From positions 2,956,550-3,020,549 of the forward strand of contig JAUPSS010000004.1 in the NCBI GenBank assembly GCA_040285825.1: 64,000 bases of DNA, read 5' to 3'. The notes beneath the pieces are model-generated. The model was given only the letters and a program-made list of their open reading frames with translations, ran no database searches and was not told the DNA's origin. Positions within the stretch are counted from its first letter, which is position 1. Each line of letters starts with the position of its first letter. The stretch is from Eukaryota sp. TZLM1-RC. Taxonomy: Eukaryota > Metamonada: BaSk clade. Below are positions 11,094 through 22,790 of the stretch, one piece after another. The position numbers were made by a program, and so were the translations under genes.

Positions 11094-12560
11094 TTATTCA
11101 ATTTTTATTTATTTATTGAATTTGCACACTTGATTAAATTAAATCATAACTAATAGGACGACTATCATTAAACCAAGATTTCCTCTACAAAATCTTGATT
11201 TGCTTGCTGTCTAGCTAAAGCTTCTCTAATTCGATTGAAAAACCGCGGTAATCTATTAATAATGGCAAATTGAATCCGTGAACGCCATAAAAAAATATCA
11301 AATCTTTTCATTGTTTTTTCTTTCACCATTTTTTGGAAGTCATCCAAAAAAGTTTCTGCTTCAACTGATAATCTTCCATTTATCGAAAATGGAAAAGCAA
11401 TAAAAACCAGCTGTGTATTTCTATCGATATTTGCATCTTCAATTTCTTTATCATATTTTCTATGTTTTTCTTTTGCTTTAAAATCCAGAGCAGCCACAGG
11501 ATTAAGTTTTCTTCTGTGAACCAAAGTATCGTTTGCAACATTACATGAGACAAAGTCAACAATAGCTTCAGAATTATCAATCCAATCACAGTATACATCA
11601 CCTCTATCATCAGAACCAAAATTATTCAGAGAAAGTGTTTCTTTCAGCAGGGGCTCTTTGATACACGATATCCTTGCAGTTTGTGCCATATTGAAAACAG
11701 TGTCTCTAACAGCATCATGTAATGAAGAACGATAAGTTATCAATTTAGAGCAATTTAGAGCATGGCGCAAAGTGAGTTGAGGTGAATTCGAACAAATACA
11801 TTTTTCTTTTGATAATAATTGGTTAATGGGGATGTTCAAATATAATCTCATTTTTGTTACAAATGCTTCATTAGTAGCACACAATCCAAATCTTCGTGGT
11901 ACAATGGTTACAAAAAGTGAAGAATCTGACACCTTGTTTTCACAAACACCCTTTTCCAATAACAATGAGTGAAGATCTTGATTTAAAACAGCCGAGCTGC
12001 AAATATTATTATAAAGATCTTTTTCATACATTCCAGTCAATCTTTTCTGTAATGTTCGAAGAGTGTACTTCAAATTTAAAACATTTTTTTCTGGAATATT
12101 GCCATTGAATGATTGGGGAAAACATCGACCCCATTTTTCTACATCAATTCTTGAAATTTCTTCATTTAATGCAAAAACAGTGGAACTTTGCGTTGTCATC
12201 AATAAATCTTCCCAATCTGCAAATCTTTCGGAGAACTCAAAGATTGCATTTCTGCATCCACCAACAAAAGCACACGAGGTAAGAATAGAAGCCTTCGTCC
12301 ACCCTAAACCACCATATTGTGGACTAAGGTAAGCATGATCTGGAATTTGAAACATTTTACATCCCAGTAATTGAGACAGAACTTTTGCACGTAACTCATT
12401 AAACTTTTGAGCCAAAGGTCTAGTGACGAGAGGATTTGTAGATCGAAATATATGATTAAAATTGGAACTAAAACACAGTCTTATAATGGTAAATTTGATG
12501 TGTTTTTTTATATCTAAATTCATCATTCGGTCAATTTTGTCAGAAATTGAGTTCAACTTT
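11094..12560 (-). mobile_element. Family C retrotransposon, 5'-truncated, inserted in a family A 3' UTR
   Basis: Minus strand. The 5' edge is at 12560, inside the RT thumb region. The 3' UTR has repeated AATAAA-type signals (AATAAATAAATAAAAATTG) and ends at 11094 with only a minimal A-run. The flanking 9-bp TSD, TCTAAACCT, can be read as 10 bp (TTCTAAACCT). Family C copies also occur at 22003-22697 (minus) and 29641-30330 (plus), both shorter. Confidence 0.85.
11168..12556 (-). CDS. Family C C-terminal RT thumb, finger and RLE (462 aa, uninterrupted)
   Basis: An open frame of 462 residues with no internal break, among the best-preserved ORFs here. It starts downstream of the RT catalytic core, so the visible ATG is an internal methionine of a 5'-truncated copy. 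The LGWTKASILTSCAFVGG segment matches the equivalent region of A and B. A zinc finger C253-x-C255-x9-H265-x3-C269 is followed by LHDAVRD (279-285), then RLE residues R318-G-D320 and D334 in AIVDFVSC. The protein ends in DFVEEILV. The finger has two more residues between C and H than in A and B. Without the RT core it cannot work alone, but an endonuclease-only product is conceivable. Confidence 0.82.
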   Translation of the reverse strand: MNSISDKIDRMMNLDIKKHIKFTIIRLCFSSNFNHIFRSTNPLVTRPLAQKFNELRAKVLSQLLGCKMFQIPDHAYLSPQYGGLGWTKASILTSCAFVGGCRNAIFEFSERFADWEDLLMTTQSSTVFALNEEISRIDVEKWGRCFPQSFNGNIPEKNVLNLKYTLRTLQKRLTGMYEKDLYNNICSSAVLNQDLHSLLLEKGVCENKVSDSSLFVTIVPRRFGLCATNEAFVTKMRLYLNIPINQLLSKEKCICSNSPQLTLRHALNCSKLITYRSSLHDAVRDTVFNMAQTARISCIKEPLLKETLSLNNFGSDDRGDVYCDWIDNSEAIVDFVSCNVANDTLVHRRKLNPVAALDFKAKEKHRKYDKEIEDANIDRNTQLVFIAFPFSINGRLSVEAETFLDDFQKMVKEKTMKRFDIFLWRSRIQFAIINRLPRFFNRIREALARQQANQDFVEEILV

Positions 12561-12845
12561 TCTAAACCTATAAATCAACATCTAAAAAATCCATCTCTCC
12601 CAAAACAAAAACACTAGATGCAACTCTCTCATAGTGAGATCCAAGAGAAAGCAAAGCATCAGAAACCATCTTCAACATCCCCTTAAAAATAGAAAACACA
12701 ATTCTATTTTGCCAAAACAATCTGTTGAAATTTCTGCCAGTTCTTCTCTTTACAATCATTTCAAAATCATCCAAAAAACGTAAAGCAGTTGGTGCAAGTG
12801 AACCAAAAAGGGAAAATACAAATGGACACAAATTGTATTTTGCAT
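12561..12845 (-). pseudogene. Family A C-terminal fragment
   Basis: Minus strand, A residues about 1028-1122 (SLFGSLAPTALRFLDDFE to MDFLDVDL). It is the coding part of the A copy whose 3' UTR was split by family C. At 12845 it switches to plus-strand A with no tail. Confidence 0.82.
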
Positions 12846-13101
12846 TCTAAAAAATGTTCGATTTGTGGTATCAGTGGTCATAATTCGAGAACGTGCCCTG
12901 AGAAACAAAAAAGAGAATTTGAATTAAAATCTGCTCAACAAATTCTCAAATGTTCTGTTCCAGCTGTTGCCGTTGTGAAAGGTGCTGAAAATAATGTTTC
13001 TGACGATCAACAGTTAAATGCTTCTTCCCTTTTAAATGTTCCCTCTTCTTCCCCTTCTGAAAACAGTAATTTTTGTTGTCCATTTTGCAAAAAAGATGTT
13101 G
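12846..13101 (+). pseudogene. Family A N-terminal fragment with zinc knuckle, target of B
   Basis: Plus strand, A residues about 118-200. It contains the zinc knuckle CSICGISGHNSRTC and the first cysteines of the zinc ribbon (CCPFC). LLN is inserted before VPSSSPSEN compared with other copies. It ends at AAAAAAGATGTTG (13089-13101), where the B element is inserted. The sequence resumes at 14691. Confidence 0.82.
13089..13101 (+). repeat. Target-site duplication, left copy (B into A)
   Basis: AAAAAAGATGTTG here is matched by GATGTTG at 14691-14697, directly after the A tail of the B element. The certain duplication is 7 bp. It extends to 13 bp if the As are counted, but those cannot be told apart from the tail. 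Confidence 0.85.
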
Positions 13102-14690
13102 TATTTCTAGATGTATTTCTAGAAAAAATGTTAAGTTAACAATTAATTCCCTCGAAGTTCCATATATTGATTATACTTCAACTAGTTTCTGCTTTCTGGG
13201 TTGCTATTTAGGTTCCGCCGAAAAGACACTTGACAGCCTTGAAAATTATTTAAATTCAATTAAAAAAGAGCTAGAAGTTATAAAGACTCTTGAATTGGAA
13301 AAACATCTTAAGTTTTTTCTTTTGAAAATTTGTTATGCTGGAAAAATTACTCATTTACTGCGATCATTACCTCCATCCCTAACTTACAATTTTTGTAGAC
13401 AATTTAACAAAATACGTACCCAATTTTTGGCCTATTTAATGTCTGTTGATCCATCAATTTTGAAAAATCATATTTTTCTGATGTTCAACTTGGCGGTGTT
13501 GGATTCAATTCATCAAAATATTTGACCAAAGCTGCATTTATTGGTGGTGGAAAAATTTTGTATTTGAATTCTCTAGAAGATATCCTTTGCCGAAAATCTT
13601 CTTGAAAATACAAATAGCATATTCCTGGATAACTTAAGAGAAGAAATATCCAGTTTATCTCCCGACTTATGGCAATCATGTTTCCCCATATCCATTCAAG
13701 AAATTCCAGACAGAAGTTTATATTCATTAAAATTTGCGTTGAAAAAGCTCCAACGACATCTTTTGAAAAATTTTGAAAGCAAGGATTTTATTGTTCGACT
13801 TAGCACGGCTAAGAAAGAAAATCCTGCTTTTGCCAATTTTTGATTGATTTGAAGGACAGTTCATCTGCAGTTTTGATAAATCAAATTCCCCAGATTTATG
13901 GTCTATTTTTGAATGACGACCAATGGACTACTGCTATGAGAATGCGTTGTTATTTATGGCCTTGTAATTTGCCCAATGATTTGTTTTGTAAATGTGGAGC
14001 TGGTTTGACATTATCACATTTATTTAATTGTAATAGATATATTTCCTATCGTTCTACGTTGCATGATGCAGTCAGAGATCAAATCCATGCAATGTGTAAT
14101 TCCTATCATATTGAATCTTTTGTTGAACCTTTGTTGAGGTCTCTTGATATAAATGAAAGCGTAAGAGATTCAGAATATGGAAAACGACGTGCTGATGTTG
14201 TTGTGCCCTCGTTTGATGATGTCATGAATGTTGTTGATGTCGTAACAGTGGATGTATGCAAGAAAAATGCCTTGAAAAATGCTCAATCCGAAGTATCCCC
14301 CTTGATGACTCCGAATTGTACAAACGGAAAAAGTATGCAAATCCTTTAAAAGAATTGAAACATGTTCGCCATGTAGATTACCAAATTTGCCCATTTGCTA
14401 TATCGTTGTATGGTCGTCTTGGAAAAACTGCTTTGAATTTTATTGATGATTTTGAAAATCTTGTGAAAAAAAGAATGAATAAGCGTTTTGATCGTCGCTT
14501 GTGGCTAAATCGTATTGTTTTTACTATTTTCAAATCAATTCCTAAAATGATTTCGAAAGCTTTAATGTCTGTCAGTGCACATTATGAAAACATTGCTGCT
14601 GTAAGGTTTGATGGTGTGGAAGCTTGTTTTGAAGATATTGACTTTTAGACTGTGGTTTTGAAAATAAATTAAAATTAAATTAAAAAAAAA
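13102..14690 (+). mobile_element. Family B retrotransposon, 5'-truncated, with TSD
   Basis: Plus strand, B residues about 553-1064, from just after the YMDD region to the TAG at 14646-14648, then a 3' UTR with AAAATAAATTAAAATTAAAT and an A9 tail. The frame is broken in several homopolymers, for example near 13470-13560 and at 13842. At 14315 GATGACTCC is preceded by one base too few, giving CPLDDSELYKRK out of frame. The first 12 bp (TATTTCTAGATG) nearly repeat the next 12, a small 5' junction duplication. The A element resumes on the far side. Confidence 0.88.
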
Positions 14691-14876
14691 GATGTTGCAG
14701 ATTCACGAAATGGTCGAAAACTTCTGTTTTGTACGAATTGTAAAGCCGTTGATACCGTAAGACCCCCGATCCGGATCCCAGTAGAAATAAGTCCCGCCAG
14801 CACAATCCCCTTCTCAATGGAAATGAGAAATTTTACTTCTGAATTGAAAAATAATAAGTGGAATATTTCATCCTTC
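14691..14876 (+). pseudogene. Family A fragment, zinc ribbon to pre-RT
   Basis: Plus strand, A residues about 197-257, continuing the copy interrupted at 13101. It includes CTNCKAVDTVRPP and SMEMRNFTSELKNNKWN. It is cut at TTCATCCTTC by two A tails from the opposite strand. Confidence 0.82.
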
Positions 14877-14929
14877 TTTTTTTTTAAAATTTAATTTTAT
14901 TCTTTTTTTTTTTAAAATTTAATTTTATT
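14877..14929 (-). repeat. Doubled family A 3' terminus
   Basis: On the minus strand, the end GAATAAAATTAAATTTT plus an A-run occurs twice in a row (units 14902-14929 and 14877-14901). The coding part (stop near 14936) is attached only to the first unit. The second unit is a tail-only addition: reverse transcription restarting on the same tail, or a micro-insertion. Confidence 0.8.
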
Positions 14930-16938
14930 CTAAACCTATAAATCAACATCTAAAAAAATCCATCTCTCCCAAAACAAAAACACTAGATGCAACTCTCTCA
15001 TAGTGAGATCCAAGAGAAAGCAAAGCATCAGAAACCATCTTCAACATCCCCTTAAAAATAGAAAACACAATTCTATTTTTGCCAAAACAATCTGTTGAAA
15101 TTTCTGCCAGTTCTTCTCTTTACAATCATTTCAAAATCATCCAAAAAACGTAAAGCAGTTGGTGCAAGTGAACCAAAAAGGGAAAATACAAATGGATACA
15201 AATTGTATTTTGCATGCTGTAGACTGGCCAATTTGGACAAAGGTTCATTGTATTTTTGAATTTAAAATTTTCAGCATTTGAAAGGGGATTATGAATTTCA
15301 GAATTAACAAGCCTTTCATTTGAGGCATTACAAGGATCAACAGACATTACATCCAATAAAATGAAGCTTCCATCTAATCCAAGTAATATGACATCACCTC
15401 TATTATTCTTATGAAAATCATTTTCAGCATCAAACAGATTTGACAACAAAGGTTCCAAGAAGGATTCAATTCTATGAGATTTACACATACAATATAACTG
15501 GTCTCTTACAGCATCATGAACCTTGCTTCTAAAAGTAATAAAATGTTTACAATTTAACAAATGAGTAGTTGTAATTTCTCGAGAACATTTACAAATTAAA
15601 TTATGAGGTAAATTATCAGGCCAGATAAAGGAACGAAATCTCATATTCAGAGTCCAAGCAGAATCGGATAAGAGAGTACCATAAACTTGTGGAATTGTTG
15701 TTACTAAGGCAGAAGAAGTACTGTCACACATATCTTGTAAAAGATTTGCAAAAGCGGGATTCTTTTTCTTGGCCAAGCCAAGTCTAACATCAAAATCCAA
15801 GCTTTCAAAAATCTTTGACAATTTTTGTTGAAGCTTTTTACAGCAAAACTGTAAATTAAATAGAGATCGGTTTGGAATTTCTTGAATTGATTGAGGAAAA
15901 CATTTGGTCCAAATTTGTGGCGGTAATTTTTCAAGTTCACAAGATAACTCATACAAATAGGGACTACAATTGGGGACTAACAGATGAGAATCATCAGGAA
16001 ATCTACGAGAAAATTCATAAATAAAATTTTTGCCACCACCCAAGAATGCTGATTGACACAAAATTGAAGATTTAGTAAAACCAATACCACCCAAATTTGC
16101 TGAAGAAAATAAATGGCTTTTCAACATTCCTGGTTCTACATCCAATAAATCAGCAAAAAAATTCTGTTCTCAATGAATTAAAAGAACGACAAAAATCTAA
16201 TGCTATGGAAGGAGCACAAGATCTCAAAATGTGGGTTATTCTCCCAGTGTAGCAAATTTTAAGCATGAAAAATTTAATATGCTTTTCTATATCTAAAGAA
16301 GAAATTGAATCAAGTTCAATTTTCATTTTTTTCCAAAATACCTTGCAATTCATTCTGAATTTGAGGTACATTTCCTAACCAACAACCAAGGAACTTAAAA
16401 AGCATCACTACTATAATTAGTAAAAGGGACAATAGAATCGTTTATCACGAGGTCTTGAGCAGAAGAGCCAATCAGAAGGCATTTGCTGGCATTAAGATGA
16501 AGCCCAATATTTTCATATGAATCGGCAATTTCTTGAGCAACCAATTCTAGTAAATCAAATGAACCAATCAAGGATATATCATCCATATAAGCAACTATTT
16601 TTATAGAAGGGTATTTTTGCTTAATGATATTTAAAGTTTTGTGAATAGCTAAACAAAACAATAATGGGCCTAAAGGATCTCCCTGCTTCACTCCAGAAGA
16701 TGATTTAAGACCAAATGAATTAAAAATTAAATCTGATTCTTTCCCATAAAAATGGTAGAAAAAAACTCGATAGCTCAGGAAAATCAGATTTAATAACTTC
16801 AAAAATTGCTTCTCGCTTTACAGAATTAAAAGCATTTTTAAAGTCGAGATTAAAAATAAAATTATTTTCCTCTGCATTAAAAAAGGTATCAGAGGCAATA
16901 GCAGCAACAGAAGCACCATCAATTGTTTTGATTCCAAA
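14930..16938 (-). pseudogene. Family A, RT core to C-terminus, frameshifted
   Basis: Minus strand, A residues about 457-1122: LDFKNAFNSVKRE, KQGDPLGPLLFCLAIH, YMDDISLIGS, FLGCWLG, the finger and the RLE. At least six frame breaks lie in A- or T-runs (near 14952, 15078, 15254, 16152, 16328, 16398 and 16758). One substitution changes ILPGLDG to ILLGLDG between the RLE residues. The 5' edge at 16938 meets the odd tail of the next copy. Confidence 0.85.
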
Positions 16939-18882
16939 TTAAAAATTTGTTTTGATTAATTTTATTCTAAACCTATAAATCAACATCTAAAAAATCCATC
17001 TCTCCCAAAACAAAAACACTAGATGCAACTCTCTCATAGTGAGATCCAAGAGAAAGCAAAGCATCAGAAACCATCTTCAACATCCCCTTAAAAATAGAGA
17101 ACACAATTCTATTTTGCCAAAACAATCTGTTGAAATTTCTGCCAGTTCTTCTCTTTACAATCATTTCAAAATCATCCAAAAAACGTAAAGCAGTTGGTGC
17201 AAGTGAACCAAAAAGGGAAAATACAAATGGATACAAATTGTATTTTGCATGCTGTAGACTGGCCAATTTGGACAAAGGTTCATTGTATTTTTGAATTTAA
17301 AATTTTCAGCATTTGAAAGGGGATTATGAATTTCAGAATTAACAAGCCTTTCATTTGAGGCATTACAAGGATCAACAGACATTACATCCAATCAAATGAA
17401 GCTTCCATCTAATCCAGGTAATATGACATCACCTCTATTATTCTTATGAAAATCATTTTCAGCATCAAACAGATTTGACAACAAAGGTTCCAAGAAGGAT
17501 TCAATTCTATGAGATTTACACATACAATATAACTGGTCTCTTACAGCATCATGAACCTTGCTTCTAAAAGTAATAAAATGTTTACAATTTAACAAATGAG
17601 TAGTTGTAATTTCTCGAGAACATTTACAAATTAAATTATGAGGTAAATTATCAGGCCAGATAAAGGAACGAAATCTCATATTCAGAGTCCAAGCAGAATC
17701 GGATAAGAGAGTACCATAAACTTGTGGAATTGTTGTTACTAAGGCAGAAGAAGTACTGTCACACATATCTTGTAAAAGATTTGCAAAAGCGGGATTCTTT
17801 TTCTTGGCCAAGCCAAGTCTAACATCAAAATCCAAGCTTTCAAAAATCTTTGACAATTTTTGTTGAAGCTTTTTACAGCAAAACTGTAAATTAAATAGAG
17901 ATCGGTTTGGAATTTCTTGAATTGATTGAGGAAAACATTTGGTCCAAATTTGTGGCGGTAATTTTCAAGTTCACAAGATAACTCATACAAATAGGGACTA
18001 CAATTGGGGACTAACAGATGAGAATCATCAGGAAATCTACGAGAAAATTCATAAATAAAATTTTTGCCACCACCCAAGAATGCTGATTGACACAAAATTG
18101 AAGATTTAGTAAAACCAATACCACCCAAATTTGCTGAAGAAAATAAATGGCTTTTCAACATTCCTGGTTCTACATCCAATAAATCAGCAAAAATTCTGTT
18201 CTCAATGAATTAAAAGAACGACAAAAATCTAATGCTATGGAAGGAGCACAAGATCTCAAAATGTGGGTTATTCTCCCAGTGTAGCAAATTTTAAGCATGA
18301 AAAATTTAATATGCTTTTCTATATCTAAAGAAGAAATTGAATCAAGTTCAATTTTCATTTTTCCAAAATAACTTGCAATTCATTCTGAATTTGAGGCACA
18401 TTTCCTAACCAACAACCAAGGAACTTAAAAGCATCACTACTATAATTAGTAAAAGGGACAATAGAATCGTTTATCACGAGGTCTTGAGCAGAAGAGCCAA
18501 TCAGAAGGCATTTGCTGGCATTAAGATGAAGCCCAATATTTTCATATGAATCGGCAATTTCTTGAGCAACCAATTCTAGTAAATCAAATGAACCAATCAA
18601 GGATATATCATCCATATAAGCAACTATTTTTATAGAAGGGTATTTTTGCTTAATGATATTTAAAGTTTTGTGAATAGCTAAACAAAACAATAATGGGCCT
18701 AAAGGATCTCCCTGCTTCACTCCAGAAGATGATTTAAGACCAAATGAATTAAAAATTAAATCTGATTCTTTCCCATAAAAATGGTAGAAAAAAACTCGAT
18801 AGCTCAGGAAAATCAGATTTAATAACTTCAAAAATTACTTCTCGCTTTGCAGAATTAAAAGCATTTTTAAAGTCGAGATTAA
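16939..18882 (-). pseudogene. Family A, RT core to C-terminus, with an aberrant tail
   Basis: Minus strand, A residues about 486-1122. Instead of an A tail, the 3' end reads AATAAAATTAATCAAAAC, then AAATTTTTAATTTGG. Part of this (ATCAAAACAA) repeats sequence of the target next to it. The frame is broken near 17290, 17392 (Leu codon changed to a stop), 17965, 18188 and 18358. The 5' edge joins plus-strand A at 18883 inside the LDFKN codons, so motif A is lost. Confidence 0.83.
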
Positions 18883-19150
18883 ATATTTCATCCTTCTGGA
18901 AATATTTTGCTAGAAAAAACAAAAATTGTTTTCAGAAAAAATTTGGAAATAGAAAAATTGTAAAATCAAAAATTTGCCGTAAATTGTGCTTACGTGGTCG
19001 TTATGGTGCCGCAAAGCAGTCTTTGTTTTCCTCTTCTTTGGCTGATGCAAACTCTGATACCCTTGAAAAACTTCAAAAGTTGCATCCTCAAGAAAATTTC
19101 AAGTGCAGCAAGCCTGAAGTGTGTCCTTTTTGGATTGAAAATCCTATTAC
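18883..19150 (+). pseudogene. Family A fragment before the RT core
   Basis: Plus strand, A residues about 255-338, ending in ENPIT. It then jumps back to the zinc ribbon region at 19151, so residues 255-338 occur twice in a row. One base differs from most copies (TTTTCAGAAAAAATTTG). No A tail lies between the pieces, which suggests unequal recombination between two A copies. Confidence 0.78.
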
Positions 19151-21939
19151 TGAAATGGTCGAAAACTTCTGTTTTGTACGAATTGTAAAGCCGTTGATAC
19201 CGTAAGACCCCCGATCCGGATCCCAGTAGAAATAAGTCCCGCCAGCACAATCCCCTTCTCAATGGAAATGAGAAATTTTACTTCTGAATTGAAAAATAAT
19301 AAGTGGAATATTTCATCCTTCTGGAAATATTTTGCTAGAAAAAACAAAAATTGTTTTAAGAAAAAATTTGGAAATAGAAAAATTGTAAAATCAAAAATTT
19401 GCCGTAAATTGTGCTTACGTGGTCGTTATGGTGCCGCAAAGCAGTCTTTGTTTTCCTCTTCTTTGGCTGATGCAAACTCTGATACCCTTGAAAAACTTCA
19501 AAAGTTGCATCCTCAAGAAAATTTCAAGTGCAGCAAGCCTGAAGTGTGTCCATTTTGGATTGAAAATCCTATTACTGCAATTGAAGTTCTTAAAGCTATT
19601 CAAAAATTGCCAAAGGGGAAAGCAGCAGGCCCATCTGGAATTTCTTTTGATCTGTTAAAAATAGCGTGTTCCAGTGCTCCCGAAATTGCTGATGATCTAG
19701 CCCACTATTTTCAACAATTGATTGTTTTGAAAATTAATCCTCCATTTGAATTACTCGCAGCACGTCTGATTGCTTTAGTAAAGCCTGGAAACGGAATCAA
19801 ACCTGATGGAATACGCCCAATTGCTGTTGGTGAATCTCTTTCTCGTTTGCTAGCATCAATTGTCTTCGATCGTGTCAAAGACAAAGCTTCTACATTTTTG
19901 AATCCTCATCAATTTGGAATCAAAACAATTGATGGTGCTTCTGTTGCTGCTATTGCCTCTGATACCTTTTTTAATGCAGAGGAAAATAATTTTATTTTTA
20001 ATCTCGACTTTAAAAATGCTTTTAATTCTGTAAAGCGAGAAGTAATTTTTGAAGTTATTAAATCTGATTTTCCTGAGCTATCGAGTTTTTCTACCATTTT
20101 TATGGGAAAGAATCAGATTTAATTTTTAATTCATTTGGTCTTAAATCATCTTCTGGAGTGAAGCAGGGAGATCCTTTAGGCCCATTATTGTTTTGTTTAG
20201 CTATTCACAAAACTTTAAATATCATTAAGCAAAAATACCCTTCTATAAAAATAGTTGCTTATATGGATGATATATCCTTGATTGGTTCATTTGATTTACT
20301 AGAATTGGTTGCTCAAGAAATTGCCGATTCATATGAAAATATTGGGCTTCATCTTAATGCCAGCAAATGCCTTCTGATTGGCTCTTCTGCTCAAGACCTC
20401 GTGATAAACGATTCTATTGTCCCTTTTACTAATTATAGTAGTGATGCTTTTAAGTTCCTTGGTTGTTGGTTAGGAAATGTGCCTCAAATTCAGAATGAAT
20501 TGCAAGTTATTTTGGAAAAAATGAAAATTGAACTTGATTCAATTTCTTCTTTAGATATAGAAAAGCATATTAAATTTTTCATGCTTAAAATTTGCTACAC
20601 TGGGAGAATAACCCACATTTTGAGATCTTGTGCTCCTTCCATAGCATTAGATTTTTGTCGTTCTTTTAATTCATTGAGAACAGAATTTTTTTGCTGATTT
20701 ATTGGATGTAGAACCAGGAATGTTGAAAAGCCATTTATTTTCTTCAGCAAATTTGGGTGGTATTGGTTTTACTAAATCTTCAATTTTGTGTCAATCAGCA
20801 TTCTTGGGTGGTGGCAAAAATTTTATTTATGAATTTTCTCGTAGATTTCCTGATGATTCTCATCTGTTAGTCCCCAATTGTAGTCCCTATTTGTATGAGT
20901 TATCTTGTGAACTTGAAAAATTACCGCCACAAATTTGGACCAAATGTTTTCCTCAATCAATTCAAGAAATTCCAAACCGATCTCTATTTAATTTACAGTT
21001 TTGCTGTAAAAAGCTTCAACAAAAATTGTCAAAGATTTTTGAAAGCTTGGATTTTGATGTTAGACTTGGCTTGGCCAAGAAAAAGAATCCCGCTTTTGCA
21101 AATCTTTTACAAGATATGTGTGACAGTACTTCTTCTGCCTTAGTAACAACAATTCCACAAGTTTATGGTACTCTCTTATCCGATTCTGCTTGGACTCTGA
21201 ATATGAGATTTCGTTCCTTTATCTGGCCTGATAATTTACCTCATAATTTAATTTGTAAATGTTCTCGAGAAATTACAACTACTCATTTGTTAAATTGTAA
21301 ACATTTTATTACTTTTAGAAGCAAGGTTCATGATGCTGTAAGAGACCAGTTATATTGTATGTGTAAATCTCATAGAATTGAATCCTTCTTGGAACCTTTG
21401 TTGTCAAATCTGTTTGATGCTGAAAATGATTTTCATAAGAATAATAGAGGTGATGTCATATTACCTGGATTAGATGGAAGCTTCATTTTATTGGATGTAA
21501 TGTCTGTTGATCCTTGTAATGCCTCAAATGAAAGGCTTGTTAATTCTGAAATTCATAATCCCCTTTCAAATGCTGAAAATTTTAAATTCAAAAAATACAA
21601 TGAACCTTTGTCCAAATTGGCCAGTCTACAGCATGCAAAATACAATTTGTATCCATTTGTATTTTCCCTTTTGGTTCACTTGCACCAACTGCTTTACGTT
21701 TTTGGATGATTTTGAAATGATTGTAAAGAGAAGAACTGGCAGAAATTTCAACAGATTGTTTTGGCAAAATAGAATTGTGTTCTCTATTTTTAAGGGGATG
21801 TTGAAGATGGTTTCTGATGCTTTGCTTTCTCTTGGATCTCACTAATGGAGAGTTGCATCTAGTGTTTTTGTTTTGGGAGAGATGGATTTTTAGATGTTGA
21901 TTTATAGGTTTAGAATAAAATTAAATTTTAAAAAAAAAT
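19151..21939 (+). pseudogene. Family A from zinc ribbon to 3' end, frameshifted
   Basis: Plus strand, A residues about 204-1122 with the 3' UTR and A tail to about 21939. The frame is open from 19262 to 20122, then breaks at a short T-run (GAGTTTTTCTACC). YMDD lies in the next open stretch (20158-20697). An extra T at about 20690, short T-runs at about 21658 and 21702, an inserted A at 21844 (CACTAATGG) and a short T-run at about 21889 break the rest. All motifs (D in LDFKNAFNSV, YMDD, finger, RGD, LLDVMSVD) are present. Confidence 0.86.
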
Positions 21940-22002
21940 TACTGAAATTGAAGTTCTTAAAGCTATTCAAAAATTGCCAAAGGGGAAAGCAGCAGGCCCA
22001 TC
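21940..22002 (+). pseudogene. Family A sliver (LPKGKAAGPS region)
   Basis: 63 bp of plus-strand A, residues about 336-360, with GAAATTG instead of the usual GCAATTG. It lies between an A tail and the tail end of a family C copy. The same pair of junctions is seen inverted at 30331-30395. Confidence 0.75.
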
Positions 22003-22697
22003 TTTTTAATTTATTGAATTTGCACACTTGATTAAATTAAATCATAACTAATGGGACGACTATCATTAAACCAAGATTTCCTCTACAAAATCTTGATCTG
22101 CTTGCTGTCTAGCTAAAGCTTCTCTTATTCGATTGAAAAACCGTGGTAATCTATTAATAATGGCAAATTGAATCGGTGAACGCCATAAAAAAAATATCAA
22201 ATCTTTTCATTGTTTTTTCTTTCACCATTTTTTGGAAGTCATCCAAAAAAGTTTCTGCTTCAACTGATAATCTTCCATTTATCGAAAATGGAAAAGCAAT
22301 AAAAACCAGCTGTGTATTTCTATCGATATTTGCATCTTCAATTTCTTTATCATATTTTCTATGTTTTTCTTTTGCTTTAAAATCCAGAGCAGCCACAGGA
22401 TTAAGTTTTCTTCTGTGAACCAAAGTATCGTTTGCAACATTACATGAGACAAAGTCAACAATAGCTTCAGAATTATCAATCCAATCACAGTATACATCAC
22501 CTCTATCATCAGAACTAAAAATTATTCAGAGAAAGTGTTTCCTTCAGCAGGGGCTCTTTGATACACGATATCCTTGCAGTTTGTGCCATATTAAAAACAG
22601 TGTCTCTAACAGCATCATGTAATGAAGAACGATAAGTTATCAATTTAGAGCAATTTAGAGCATGGCGCAAAGTGAGTTGAGGTGAATTCGAACAAAT
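22003..22697 (-). pseudogene. Family C C-terminal fragment
   Basis: Minus strand, from the finger (LRHALNCSKL) through the RLE to the stop near 22075 and a 3' UTR ending at about 22003. Two extra As (at about 22195 and 22520) break the frame. It is nearly identical to the inverse of 29641-30330, and both junctions are shared, so the two are duplicates of one insertion. Confidence 0.82.
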
Positions 22698-22790
22698 TAA
22701 GCAAAAATACCCTTCTATAAAAATAGTTGCTTATATGGATGATATATCCTTGATTGGTTCATTTGATTTACTAGAATTGGTTGCTCAAGA
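22698..22790 (+). pseudogene. Family A YMDD fragment
   Basis: 93 bp of plus-strand A, residues about 562-592 (KQKYPSIKIVAYMDDISLIG to ELVAQ). It joins family C on one side and A residue about 943 on the other, with no tail. The inverse arrangement is at 29549-29640. Confidence 0.8.

Noticed and set aside
13102-13125. TATTTCTAGATG/TATTTCTAGAAA at the B 5' junction as a tandem repeat element
   Set aside because: The partial duplication is 12 bp and limited to the 5' junction of one truncated B. It is better explained as a 5' junction artefact of integration.
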